This document shows, in pieces, positions 1-8,694 of a DNA stretch of 44,405 bases. The stretch's first letter is position 1, and every line of letters starts with the position of its first letter. The stretch covers positions 1 to 44,405 of the forward strand of contig CALLLP010000018.1 of assembly GCA_938008165.1 (NCBI GenBank). The letters run 5' to 3'. The notes below the pieces were generated by a model. That model did not search any database. It was not told the origin of the DNA and worked only from the letters and a program-made list of their open reading frames with translations. Made by a program: the position numbers and the translations under genes. Source of the stretch: an uncultured Neomegalonema sp. GTDB taxonomy: Bacteria; Pseudomonadota; Alphaproteobacteria; Rhodobacterales; Rhodobacteraceae.

Positions 1-1
1 G

Positions 2-1357
2 ATCATCCTCGATTCCGTGCGCGCGGTGGTGCTGGACGAAGCGGACGAGATGCTCGATATGGGCTTTCGCGACGATCTGGAGCGCATCCTCGGCGCGGCC
101 CCCGAAGACCGGCGCACGCTGATGTTCTCGGCCACCGTGCCGCGCGGCATCGCCAATCTCGCCCGCCGCTATCAACGCGACGCCGAACGCATTGCCACCA
201 CCGGCGAGCGCAAGCAACATGCCGATATCGCCTATCGCTCCTATGTCGTGACCAAGCGCGACGCGGAAAACGCGGTAATCAACGTGTTGCGCTACTATGA
301 GGCACAGAACGCGCTGGTCTTTTGCAATACCCGTGCGGCGGTGGCCCGCCTGACCACACGGTTCTCGAATCGCGGATTCTCGGTCGTGGCCCTTTCCGGC
401 GAACTCAGTCAGGCCGAACGGACCAACGCGCTGGCCGCCATGCGCGACGGGCGGGCGAAGGTCTGCGTGGCGACCGATGTGGCCGCACGGGGCATCGACC
501 TGCCGCGCCTCGATCTGGTGATCCATGCCGAGTTGCCCACTGCGGCCGAGACCCTGCTGCATCGCTCGGGGCGCACCGGGCGCGCGGGGCGCAAGGGCGT
601 CAGCGCGCTGATCGTGCCCGCCAATACCCGCCGCAAGGCCGAACGCCTGCTCGCCACGGCCAAGGTCGAGGCCGAATGGCTGCACCCGCCCAGCGTCGAG
701 GCGGTGCTGGCACGGGATGAAGAGCGCCTGCTCTCGGACCCTATCTGGGACGAGGCGGTCACCGACGAGGAACGCGCCTTCGTCGAAAGCCTGACCGCAA
801 AACATGATCCCGAACGCATCGCCGCCGCCGTTCTGCGCTTGTCCCGCGCCCGGCAATCGGCCCCCGAAGACCTGTCGATGATCCCGCTCGACGGCCCCGG
901 CTCCGGCCCGGCCCCGCGCGAGCGAACCCCCAAACCGCCACGCGAAGAATTCGGCCCCTCGGTCTGGTTCACCCTGCCCATGGGCCGCGCAACCGGGGCC
1001 GAACCGCGCCGCATTCTGCCCATCGTTTGCCGCAGCGAAGCGGTGACCGGCGCCGATATCGGCGCAATTCGCGTGTTCGAGAAGGAAAGCTGGGTCCAGA
1101 TCGCAAAGGCAAAAGTGCCCGACCTGCTGGCCAGCCTCGGATCGGGGGGCGAGATCGAAACGGGCCTCGTGCTGCGCCGCGCCGAGGGCGAGCCACCCGC
1201 CGCTCCGCCGCCCTCACCGCGCCCAGCCGCTCCGAAAAAACCCTTCCGCCCCCGCCCCCCCAAGGACGGCAAAGGGCCACTGACACGCCCCAGCAAACAA
1301 AAGCCCGCTTCCGCAGGCAAAAAGCCACCCTATCGCAAGAAACCGAAAAGTGGATAA
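2..1357 (+). CDS. DEAD-box RNA helicase, 5'-truncated by the window edge
   Basis: ATP-dependent RNA helicase of the DEAD-box superfamily, expected to remodel structured RNA in the cytoplasm (ribosome assembly, cold adaptation). The frame is open from base 2, so the N-terminal Q motif and Walker A lie outside. Visible: motif II VLDEADEMLDMGF, motif III SAT, then the second RecA domain with VFCNTR, ATDVAARGIDLP and HRSGRTGRAG. Residues around 315-385 resemble the DbpA-type RNA-binding domain found at the C-terminus of DbpA/CsdA helicases. The last ~50 residues are a Pro/Lys/Arg-rich basic tail, typical of alphaproteobacterial members and probably an RNA-binding extension. Family assignment is firm; which paralogue (DbpA or DeaD/CsdA) is not decided. 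No clear terminator follows. Confidence 0.93.
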   Translation: MILDSVRAVVLDEADEMLDMGFRDDLERILGAAPEDRRTLMFSATVPRGIANLARRYQRDAERIATTGERKQHADIAYRSYVVTKRDAENAVINVLRYYEAQNALVFCNTRAAVARLTTRFSNRGFSVVALSGELSQAERTNALAAMRDGRAKVCVATDVAARGIDLPRLDLVIHAELPTAAETLLHRSGRTGRAGRKGVSALIVPANTRRKAERLLATAKVEAEWLHPPSVEAVLARDEERLLSDPIWDEAVTDEERAFVESLTAKHDPERIAAAVLRLSRARQSAPEDLSMIPLDGPGSGPAPRERTPKPPREEFGPSVWFTLPMGRATGAEPRRILPIVCRSEAVTGADIGAIRVFEKESWVQIAKAKVPDLLASLGSGGEIETGLVLRRAEGEPPAAPPPSPRPAAPKKPFRPRPPKDGKGPLTRPSKQKPASAGKKPPYRKKPKSG

Positions 1358-1508
1358 GAGCAATACGGAACATTACGCTTGAATATTCTCGATTGCGTTA
1401 TTGTGAAAATGATAAACTCGCGCTAACCACACTTCCTGATGATACTTAAACGATACCCCTGTACAAAACTGGGGACGTGTGGTGACAGATCAGCAGGGGA
1501 TCATAGCG

Positions 1509-2816
1509 ATGAACGCGATCCGATTTATCGGTGCAATCGCGCTGGCGGGAACGCTGGCCGGATGTGCAGGAACGACAGCCATTGATCCAGGGGCCTCTGC
1601 AACGCTCAAGAATCCGGCTCCGGTCAAGACCGTCAAGGCACCGCCTGCCTTGCCCGAACGCACTCCCCCGGCCCCGAAGCGCTCCATCCCGACCGCGCCG
1701 ATTGAGGCCTATCGAAGCGCCCCGCCCCCGGTCGCCCCGCCCCCGGTCTATGTGCCCCGACAAACCACCGTGGCCGCACCGCGAGCGCCCGAACCCCGCT
1801 ACAACCCGGTCGAAACGGTAGCCGTGGCCATCCCCGACATCGTCGAGCAGCCCGCCTATGAGCCGATCAGGGCGCCCGAACCCGTCGCCGTCGTGGAGAG
1901 CATCCGAATTCCGGAGCCGGGATATACGCCCATCGGCGATCTCGATGCTCCAGTCACGGCTCCAGTCAGTGCCCCGATCCGCGCCCCGGCCTATGTCGCC
2001 GCACCCGCACCGGCACCGACCTACGAGGTGATTGCCGAGACGAGACCCGCCTACCAGCCCGCCCCGACGCTGACCCCGGCGCCGACGCGCAGCCGCTCGA
2101 TGGCCCCGATCCGCGACGATCCCGAAGATGGGCAAAACGGTCGCCGGGTGGCAAATAACGAAATCCGTCAACATGCGCGCAAGGGATACCGCCGCAATGC
2201 CGCCCTGCGCGCCGGTGGCCCAAAACCGACGATCCGCTCGAATTTCACCCCCGCTTTCGGGATGAAACTGGAACAGGCAGCGCTGGCCCGTATCAATCCC
2301 AGTATCCGCTACGACGCGCGTTATGTGCCCATCGGGTTTCCTTGGGGCGATGTGGACGAGACGACGGGCGTATGCACCGATGTCGTCATCCGCAGCTATC
2401 GCAAGCTGGGCATCGATCTTCAGGAACTGGTGCATGAGGACATGAAGCGCGCCTTTCGCGCCTATCCCAGCCAGCGCATCTATGGCCTGAAAAAAGCGGA
2501 CCCGAATATCGACCATCGCCGGGTGGTCAATCTCGAAGCGTTTTTCGAGCGGACCGGCGCAGCTGTTCCGATCGGTACGAAGCCCGATGATTTTGTTCCG
2601 GGCGACGTCCTGACATGGCGGTTGAGCGGAAACGAGCCGCATATCGGCATCGTCGTCAGCGATCGCGACCCGCGCACCGGCATGCCGCTGGTGGTGCATA
2701 ATCTGGGGGCCGGGGTGCGCAAGGAAGACCTTATCACGCTTTCCCCGCCCGTCGGCCATTTCCGCTTTGCCCCCGACCGTCAGACGGTCGTGGCATCGCT
2801 GATCACGAAACGATAG
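1509..2816 (+). CDS. DUF1287-domain lipoprotein with long Pro/Ala-rich linker
   Basis: Predicted periplasmic lipoprotein of 435 aa. I place the start at ATG 1509 because AGGGGA lies 8 nt upstream and it gives a clean lipoprotein signal (MNAIRFIGAIALAGTLAGC). A GTG at 1479 in the same frame would bury that signal. Residues ~40-210 are Pro/Ala-rich with repeated APEP/YxP motifs, a low-complexity linker. The C-terminal ~190 residues match DUF1287 (related to E. coli YijE-neighbourhood/NlpC-like papain-fold proteins): a Cys in GVCTDVV, His in PHIGIV and His in VHNLGAG are the likely catalytic or structural residues. Function is unknown; a cell-wall peptidase or amidase role is inference from the fold. 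The linker would let an outer-membrane-anchored domain reach peptidoglycan. Confidence 0.85.
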   Translation: MNAIRFIGAIALAGTLAGCAGTTAIDPGASATLKNPAPVKTVKAPPALPERTPPAPKRSIPTAPIEAYRSAPPPVAPPPVYVPRQTTVAAPRAPEPRYNPVETVAVAIPDIVEQPAYEPIRAPEPVAVVESIRIPEPGYTPIGDLDAPVTAPVSAPIRAPAYVAAPAPAPTYEVIAETRPAYQPAPTLTPAPTRSRSMAPIRDDPEDGQNGRRVANNEIRQHARKGYRRNAALRAGGPKPTIRSNFTPAFGMKLEQAALARINPSIRYDARYVPIGFPWGDVDETTGVCTDVVIRSYRKLGIDLQELVHEDMKRAFRAYPSQRIYGLKKADPNIDHRRVVNLEAFFERTGAAVPIGTKPDDFVPGDVLTWRLSGNEPHIGIVVSDRDPRTGMPLVVHNLGAGVRKEDLITLSPPVGHFRFAPDRQTVVASLITKR

Positions 2817-2840
2817 AGCCTCTGCCGGACCCCCGGTTTG

Positions 2841-2856
2841 CGCCCCGCACGGGGCG
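2841..2856. terminator. GC hairpin between convergent genes
   Basis: CGCCCC-GCAC-GGGGCG, a perfect 6-bp stem, sits in the 66-bp gap between two converging genes. It lacks a U tract on either strand, so termination is likely but unproven. Confidence 0.4.
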
Positions 2857-2882
2857 TGATGTCAACGGCGCGCTGGTGTCAG

Positions 2883-3305
2883 TCACACTCCGAGGCTTTG
2901 GTCCTTCGTGATGCTGACCCCGGCGATCCGCCATGCGCCATCGACCATCAGCATCATGTATTCGGCGATATAGGGCTGGCCCTTCCGGTCGATGAGGCGC
3001 AGGCGCTGAACGATGCCATCGCCCAGCTTTCTCGCCCCCAGAAACTCCGATTCCTGCCGATCCCAGACCATCGGATAGCCACGCTTGACCATCCGGCCAA
3101 AGACACCCGGCGTGGGAAACATGCGTCGGATATTCGGCGCGGCGTATTCATAGGCTTCGTCCACGGCCTCGGCCCCGAAGGCATCCAACTGCGATTGAAT
3201 CACCGCGCGGGCATCCTCGGCCCCGGCGGGGTCTTCGGCATGGGCGGGCAAGGCGAGCGCCAGAGACAGCGCACAAGCGGCAGCGAGGGAGCGGATGGTC
3301 GTCAT
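2883..3305 (-). CDS. DUF4864 secreted protein
   Basis: 140-aa protein with a Sec signal peptide (MTTIRSLAAACALSLALALPAHA, cut before EDPAG). The mature part matches the DUF4864 family, small alpha+beta (NTF2/SnoaL-like) proteins common in Rhodobacterales and of unknown function. Conserved-looking segments include IQSQLDAFGA, AYEYAAPNIRR and MMLMVDGAWRIAGV. It lies 69 bp downstream of argH on the same strand and may be read from the argH transcript. No catalytic residues can be named. Confidence 0.8.
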   Translation of the reverse strand: MTTIRSLAAACALSLALALPAHAEDPAGAEDARAVIQSQLDAFGAEAVDEAYEYAAPNIRRMFPTPGVFGRMVKRGYPMVWDRQESEFLGARKLGDGIVQRLRLIDRKGQPYIAEYMMLMVDGAWRIAGVSITKDQSLGV

Positions 3306-3374
3306 CGGGCAATCCTCCGGTTGTGAAGAATATAACCTGTCCCTGTTTCGACGCTTGGCAACCGGCGGCGGATG

Positions 3375-4775
3375 TTACGCTTCGTTTCGCCGCATCGCCA
3401 CCATCTCCGCCACGCGCACCGGGGCCGTTCCGCCATAGCTGACCCGCGAGCGCACGGATGCCTCGACGCTCAGCACATCGAAGACAGCCTGCGTGATGCG
3501 CGGCTCGACACCCTGCATATCGCTCAGGGTCAATGCATCGAGGTCACAGCCACGATCCTCCGCCATCTTCACCAGCGTTCCGGTGACATGATGGGCATCG
3601 CGGAAAGGCATTCCCAATTCGCGCACCAGCCAGTCGGCCAGATCGGTCGCGGTCGAGAATCCCTGCGCCGCCGCCTCGCGCAGACGGGCCTCGTTGGGCC
3701 GCATATCCGCGACCATCCCCGTCATTGCGGCCAAGGCCAGCGCAAGGGCATCGGCGGCGTCGAAGACCGGCTCCTTGTCTTCCTGCATGTCTTTCGAATA
3801 GGCGAGCGGCAGGCCCTTCATCACCGTCATCAGCGTTACGAGCGACCCGACGATCCGCCCCACCTTGGCGCGGGTCAATTCGGCGGCATCGGGGTTTTTC
3901 TTCTGCGGCATGATCGACGAGCCGGTCGTGAACTTGTCCGACAGCGTGATGAAGGCGAATTGCGCGGAGGACCAGATCACGATTTCCTCGGAGAGTCGCG
4001 ACAGATGGGTCGCGCAGATCGAGGCCGCAGACAGGAATTCCAGCGCGAAATCACGGGCGGAGACACTATCGATGCTGTTCGCCGTGGGCCGGGCAAAGCC
4101 CAGCGCGGCGGCGGTCATGTCCCGGTCGATCGCAAAGCCCGTTCCGGCCAGCGCCGCCGCCCCCAGCGGGCATTCATCCATCCGCGCCCGCGCATCGGCA
4201 AAACGGGCCGCATCGCGGCGAAACATCTCGACATAGGCGAGCATGTGATGGCCCCATGTCACGGGTTGCGCGACCTGAAGATGCGTAAAGCCCGGCATGA
4301 CCAACGCGGCCCCCGCCTCGGCCTGATCCAGCAACGCTGCGGCCAGACGGCCCAGCGCCGCCTCGGCCTCGGCGCATTGCTCCTTGACCCATAGCCGGAA
4401 ATCGAGCGCCACCTGATCGTTGCGCGAGCGCGCGGTATGCAGACGACCCGCCGCATCGCCGATCTTCTCGCGCAGGCGCGACTCGATGTTCATGTGAATA
4501 TCTTCGAGGTCGCGGCGGAAAACAAACGCGCCCCGCTCGATCTCTTCCCCGATCTCCTCAAGCCCTTGTGATACAGCGCGATGATCCGATTCCGAGAGGA
4601 TTCCAACCGATGCCAGCATCGCCGCATGGGCCAAAGACCCGCGAATATCCTGACTTGCAAGCCGCCGGTCGAACCCGATGGAGGCGTTGATCTCCTCCAT
4701 GATCGCATCGGGACGATCGGCAAAGCGCCCGCCCCACATTGAATTCGCCTTATCAGCGGCTTTATCTACAGCCAT
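3375..4775 (-). CDS. argH: Argininosuccinate lyase
   Basis: Cleaves argininosuccinate to arginine and fumarate, the last step of arginine biosynthesis; cytoplasmic homotetramer. 466 aa, normal for the family. I start at ATG 4775 ([18 protein letters not shown]) because AAGGA lies 7 nt upstream; the GTG/ATG 30 nt further up would leave no ribosome site. Diagnostic segments: SMWGGRF at the N-terminus, HTARSRND (113-120), THLQVAQPV, and the superfamily signature [12 protein letters not shown]. All active-site segments appear intact. It is divergent from the TlpA-like gene with only 33 bp between the two start codons. Confidence 0.97.
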   Translation of the reverse strand: MAVDKAADKANSMWGGRFADRPDAIMEEINASIGFDRRLASQDIRGSLAHAAMLASVGILSESDHRAVSQGLEEIGEEIERGAFVFRRDLEDIHMNIESRLREKIGDAAGRLHTARSRNDQVALDFRLWVKEQCAEAEAALGRLAAALLDQAEAGAALVMPGFTHLQVAQPVTWGHHMLAYVEMFRRDAARFADARARMDECPLGAAALAGTGFAIDRDMTAAALGFARPTANSIDSVSARDFALEFLSAASICATHLSRLSEEIVIWSSAQFAFITLSDKFTTGSSIMPQKKNPDAAELTRAKVGRIVGSLVTLMTVMKGLPLAYSKDMQEDKEPVFDAADALALALAAMTGMVADMRPNEARLREAAAQGFSTATDLADWLVRELGMPFRDAHHVTGTLVKMAEDRGCDLDALTLSDMQGVEPRITQAVFDVLSVEASVRSRVSYGGTAPVRVAEMVAMRRNEA

Positions 4776-4808
4776 GGTGCAATCCTTCGCATGAGAGAGG
4801 CTCACGAC

Positions 4809-5414
4809 ATGAATGCCCTGACCGGAACGCTCGCCGCTGCCTTCACGCTCCTATACGGTGCCGTGGCCCTTGCCGACAACACCTCGCCGTCGATATTGAG
4901 CGACGATGAGCGGGCTCTGATCGAGGAATTGCTGCCCCTCGACATGGAACACTTCAAGCTGCATGACGAACCGCACCCCTTTCGCGAAAAAACATTCTTC
5001 GATCCGCGCGGCAAGGAAATCGACCTTTCCGCCTTCGATGGCGGGGTAACAGTGGTGAATTTCTGGGCGACATGGTGCCCGCCCTGCCGCAAGGAACTGC
5101 CCTATTTCGATGAATTGCAGGCCGAATTGGGCAGTGAAGGCGTTCGCGTCGTCACCATCTCGCTCGACCGGCAGGGGCTGAAAAAAGCACAGGGCTATCT
5201 GGACCGAGAAGGTCTCGACAATCTGCGCGCCTATACCGACCCCAAATCCATTCTTGCGCGGGAGATGGGCGTCAATGGCCTGCCGGTGACCGCCATTCTC
5301 GGTCCCGACTCGCGGGAGATCGGTCGCTTGAGCGGCGAGGCGGAATGGCATTCCGAGGATGCAAAGGAATGGCTGCGCGCAATTGTGAAGGCAACGGGCG
5401 AGGAGGGGGCATAA
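4809..5414 (+). CDS. tlpA: TlpA-like thioredoxin-fold disulfide reductase
   Basis: 201-aa exported thioredoxin-fold protein. N-terminal signal or anchor [22 protein letters not shown]; redox motif WCPPC with Cys90 and Cys93; cis-Pro region NGLPVTAI. TlpA/ResA-type proteins reduce periplasmic disulfides, for example apocytochrome c or the CuA site of cytochrome oxidase. The start at 4809 has AGAGAGG 8 nt upstream and gives a compact signal; an upstream in-frame start at 4791 would overlap that ribosome site. A TlpA gene divergent from argH is, as far as I know, a common Rhodobacterales arrangement. The physiological substrate cannot be read from sequence. Confidence 0.88.
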   Translation: MNALTGTLAAAFTLLYGAVALADNTSPSILSDDERALIEELLPLDMEHFKLHDEPHPFREKTFFDPRGKEIDLSAFDGGVTVVNFWATWCPPCRKELPYFDELQAELGSEGVRVVTISLDRQGLKKAQGYLDREGLDNLRAYTDPKSILAREMGVNGLPVTAILGPDSREIGRLSGEAEWHSEDAKEWLRAIVKATGEEGA

Positions 5415-5499
5415 GCGCCCCTGCGGCACGAAAGCCCGCTTGCGCCGCGTCTCCCTTACCGGCATGGTCAGTCAAACATCCATGCGAGGCGCAACAGCC

Positions 5500-6882
5500 A
5501 TGAACATCCATAATCCCAATTCCCTCGATGCCATCGACAAGGCAACCCTCGTCCATCCCTATACGGATCTCGATGCCCATGCGGATAAGGGACCGCATAT
5601 CATCGAGCGGGCCGAGGGCATCCGTCTCTATGACAGCGACGGGCGCAGCTATATCGACGGGGTTGCCGGATTGTGGTGTACGGCGCTGGGCTTTGGCGAG
5701 GATCGGCTGGTCAAGGTCGCCGCCGACGCGATGAAGCAGCTCTCCTTCAGCCATGTCTTCAGCCACCGCTCGCATCCCAGCGCCATAGAACTGGCCGAGC
5801 GCCTGACAAAGCTGGCCCCTGACAGCATCAGCCGCGTGTTCTTCGTCAATTCCGGATCGGAGGCCGTGGATGCCGCGATCCAGATCGTGTGGAATTACAA
5901 CAACGCCCTGGGCCGCCCGACGAAGAAAAAGATCATCGGGCGCGACCGGGGCTATCACGGCGTTACCGTCGCCGCCGGATCGCTGACCGCACTGCCCTAC
6001 AAACAGAATGATTTCGACTTGCCCATCAATGACCGCTTCCTGCGCGTCACCTGTCCGCATCATTACCGCTATGCGGAGCCGGGCGAATCCGAAGCCGATT
6101 TCACCGCCCGTCTCGCGCAGGAAGTGGAAAACGTGATCCTCGCCGAAGGGCCGGAAAACGTCGCCGCGTTTATCGGCGAGCCGCTGATGGCCGCAGGCGG
6201 GGTGATGCCGCCCCCCGAAGGATACTGGCCCGCCGTGGCCGAGGTATGCCGCCGCCATGACGTGCTGGTCATCTGCGACGAGGTCGTGAACGGCTTTGGC
6301 CGCACGGGCGAATGGTGGGGGTCCACGACCTTCGGCGTGCAGCCGGATATCATGACCGTCGCGAAACAGCTTTCCTCCGCCTACCTGCCCATCGGCGCGA
6401 CGATGATGAGCGAGGAAGTCTATTCCGTCATCGCCAAGCACAGCCCCAATAACGGCGTCTTTGGCATTGGCATGACCTATGGCGGGCACCCCGTCTGTAC
6501 GGCGGTCGCGCTGGAGACGCTGAAGATCTACGAAGACCGGGACATCCTCAACCATGTCAAGGCGATGGCCCCGCATTTCGCCGCGCGCCTCGCAAAACTG
6601 GGCGCGCATCCGCTGGTCGGCCATGCGCGGGGCCGGGGCCTTCTGGGGGCCATCGAACTGGTCGCGGATAAGGATACGAAAGAACCCTTCCCCCCCGCCG
6701 CCAAGGCCGCGCCGACCCTCTATAACCATATCGCAGAGCATGGTGTTTTGTGTCGTCCGCTGCCCGGCGATGCCTTGGGCATCTGTCCGCCGATGATCGT
6801 GACGGAAAGCGAGATCGACGAAATCTTCGACGCGATCGAAAAGGGTCTCGCTTCGGCCCATGCCGCCCTGACGGCATCATAG
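5500..6882 (+). CDS. PLP-dependent class III aminotransferase
   Basis: 460-aa fold-type I class III (omega) aminotransferase transferring amino groups from an amine or omega-amino acid to pyruvate or a similar acceptor. Landmarks: NSGSEA (117-122, cofactor phosphate), GYHG (151-154), CDEVVNGFGRTG with Asp260 contacting the pyridine nitrogen, and Schiff-base Lys289 in TVAKQLSS. Start 5500 is chosen for GCGAGG 10 nt upstream and because alignable sequence begins at MNIHNPNSLDAIDK; upstream ATGs at 5464 and 5482 lack good sites. Length and motifs fit the putrescine/beta-alanine/taurine:pyruvate group, but the substrate is not decidable here. It is followed 23 bp later by the YceI-cytochrome gene. 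Confidence 0.9.
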   Translation: MNIHNPNSLDAIDKATLVHPYTDLDAHADKGPHIIERAEGIRLYDSDGRSYIDGVAGLWCTALGFGEDRLVKVAADAMKQLSFSHVFSHRSHPSAIELAERLTKLAPDSISRVFFVNSGSEAVDAAIQIVWNYNNALGRPTKKKIIGRDRGYHGVTVAAGSLTALPYKQNDFDLPINDRFLRVTCPHHYRYAEPGESEADFTARLAQEVENVILAEGPENVAAFIGEPLMAAGGVMPPPEGYWPAVAEVCRRHDVLVICDEVVNGFGRTGEWWGSTTFGVQPDIMTVAKQLSSAYLPIGATMMSEEVYSVIAKHSPNNGVFGIGMTYGGHPVCTAVALETLKIYEDRDILNHVKAMAPHFAARLAKLGAHPLVGHARGRGLLGAIELVADKDTKEPFPPAAKAAPTLYNHIAEHGVLCRPLPGDALGICPPMIVTESEIDEIFDAIEKGLASAHAALTAS

Positions 6883-6905
6883 ACCCCCCCCCGCAAGGAA
6901 CCGCC

Positions 6906-7865
6906 ATGACCCGCATCGCCCGATTGCTCGCCCTGACCACCGCCCTCGCCGCCGCCCCGCTGACCGCCGCACAGGCCGATGGCTGGACCCTCGCCAATGA
7001 TGGTTCCCGCATCGCCTTTGGATCAGTCAAGAAGAACACCGTGGGCGAAGTGCATACCTTCGGCGCGCTGTCCGGCTCGGTCGATGCGCAGGGCGCGGTT
7101 CGGATCGAGATCGATCTGGCCTCGGTCGAAACCTATATCGACATCCGAAACGAGCGCATGGTCGAGCATGTCTTCGGCAAGGATACACCCACCGCAACCC
7201 TGACCACCACGGTCGATGCCGCCGCGTTGGCAGCGATGCAGCCGGGGGATACGCAGACGGTCGATGTCGAGGCGACCCTTTCACTCGCGGGCAAGGATGT
7301 GCCGCTGGAGGCGAGCCTGTTCGTCGCCCGCCTCAGCGACGGGCGCGCCATGGTTACGACCGACAGCATGATCATGCTCTCAATGGCCGATCTCGGCCTT
7401 GATGGCGGGATCGACACGCTGATGAAACTCGCCAAGCTGCCCGGTATCACCCGCGTCTCGCCGGTGACGATCCGCCTGATGTTCGACAAGGGCGCGAGCA
7501 CCGAAACAGCCGCCATGACGACAGAGGCAAAGCCTGAGCAAACGGTCACAGCCGCCGTCGCCGGGGATGCCAAAGCGGGCAAGAAAGTCTTTCGCAAATG
7601 CAAGGCCTGCCATCTCGTCGACAAGGAAAAGAACAAGGTCGGCCCCCATCTGGTCGGCATCATGGGCCGCCAATCCGCCAGCGTGGACGGCTTCAAATAT
7701 TCCAAGGCGCTGATGGAAGCGGACCTGACCTGGAATGCCGAAACCCTCGCCGGGTATCTCGCCAATCCAAAGAAATACCTGCCCGGCAACAAGATGGCCT
7801 TCCCCGGTCTGCGCAAGGAAAGCCAGATTACGGATGTCATCGCCTATCTCGCCGAAGCGAACTAG
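6906..7865 (+). CDS. YceI domain fused to class I cytochrome c
   Basis: 319-aa exported two-domain protein. Signal peptide about 1-24 (MTRIARLLALTTALAAAPLTAAQA). Residues ~25-195 are a YceI-like lipocalin-type domain that in homologues binds isoprenoid quinones or other amphiphiles. After a 25-residue Ala/Thr/Glu linker, residues ~218-319 form a small cytochrome c with haem site CKACH (232-236) and the axial Met297 in GNKMAFPG, the pattern of cytochrome c550/c2. A quinone-binding and a haem domain in one chain suggest periplasmic electron transfer (inference). AAGGAA lies 5 nt before ATG 6906. The stop is 1 bp from the rpiA start, so the two are coupled. Confidence 0.88.
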   Translation: MTRIARLLALTTALAAAPLTAAQADGWTLANDGSRIAFGSVKKNTVGEVHTFGALSGSVDAQGAVRIEIDLASVETYIDIRNERMVEHVFGKDTPTATLTTTVDAAALAAMQPGDTQTVDVEATLSLAGKDVPLEASLFVARLSDGRAMVTTDSMIMLSMADLGLDGGIDTLMKLAKLPGITRVSPVTIRLMFDKGASTETAAMTTEAKPEQTVTAAVAGDAKAGKKVFRKCKACHLVDKEKNKVGPHLVGIMGRQSASVDGFKYSKALMEADLTWNAETLAGYLANPKKYLPGNKMAFPGLRKESQITDVIAYLAEAN

Positions 7866-7866
7866 C

Positions 7867-8604
7867 ATGAGCGCGCCGACCGGGGCTGAACTAGGCAAGA
7901 AAACCGCCGCCGCGATGGCGCTTGGCCATGTGCATGATGGCATGGCACTGGGGCTTGGCTCCGGCTCGACCGCTGAATGGTTCGTGCGCCTGCTCGGCGA
8001 GCGGATACGCAACGAGGGCCTGACCATCGCCTGCGCCGCCACCTCAAAGCGCACCGAATCGCTGGCCCGTGAACAGGGTATCCCTCTGCGCCCCCTCGAC
8101 GATTTCGAGCGGCTCGACCTCACGGTGGACGGGGCGGACGAGATCGACCCTGCTCTCGATCTGATCAAGGGCGGCGGTGCATGTCACCTGATCGAAAAGA
8201 TCGTCGCCACCGCCTCGGACCGGCTGATCATCATCGCCGATGAAAGCAAGCTGGTGCCGGTGCTGGGGGCCTTTCCCCTGCCTGTCGAGATCGCAACCCT
8301 GGGCTGGGGCACGACGATGCGGCGACTGGATGAGGCCCTCGCCGACCTGTCGCCTTCGCGGCAGGGGGGGGATATCCCGCTCACCCGACGCCTGAATAAT
8401 CAGCATAAAGACGATCCCGTGCTGACCGACGAAGGCAATTATATCATCGATTGCCATATGGGCCGGATCGAGAATGCCGCCGCCCTTGCCGCCGCCCTCA
8501 ACGCGATCCCCGGTGTCGTGGAGCACGGCTTGTTTCTCGGCATGGCATCGCGCGCCCTGATCGGATCGACGGATGGGTCGGCGCGCGATGTGCCCGGATC
8601 ATAG
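7867..8604 (+). CDS. rpiA: Ribose-5-phosphate isomerase A
   Basis: Interconverts ribose 5-phosphate and ribulose 5-phosphate in the pentose phosphate pathway; cytoplasmic dimer. 245 aa. Signature segments: GLGSGSTAEWF (phosphate loop), DGADEID and KGGGAC. ATG 7867 follows the previous stop by 1 bp; its ribosome site lies within the end of the upstream gene, indicating translational coupling. The C-terminal ~12 residues (STDGSARDVPGS) are a variable tail. The rpiA-gor order is conserved in related bacteria. Confidence 0.96.
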   Translation: MSAPTGAELGKKTAAAMALGHVHDGMALGLGSGSTAEWFVRLLGERIRNEGLTIACAATSKRTESLAREQGIPLRPLDDFERLDLTVDGADEIDPALDLIKGGGACHLIEKIVATASDRLIIIADESKLVPVLGAFPLPVEIATLGWGTTMRRLDEALADLSPSRQGGDIPLTRRLNNQHKDDPVLTDEGNYIIDCHMGRIENAAALAAALNAIPGVVEHGLFLGMASRALIGSTDGSARDVPGS

Positions 8605-8694
8605 TTTTTACGAGATCGCGTCCGCGACATAGTGGCGTTTTTCTTTAGATCGACTACATGACCGGCATCATCCCTTAACCGGAAAGCCGCCGCC

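Noticed and set aside
1446..2759. 437-codon minus-strand open frame opposite the DUF1287 gene
   Set aside because: Low-complexity His/Arg/Gly-rich product produced by high GC on the antisense strand; no family match, while the plus frame has signal peptide and domain.
5272..6861. 529-codon minus-strand open frame opposite the aminotransferase
   Set aside because: Antisense shadow; the plus frame has all PLP motifs and a ribosome site.
8605..8694. TCGCG-TC-CGCGA hairpin followed by T-rich sequence as rpiA terminator
   Set aside because: Stem too short and loop too small for confidence.
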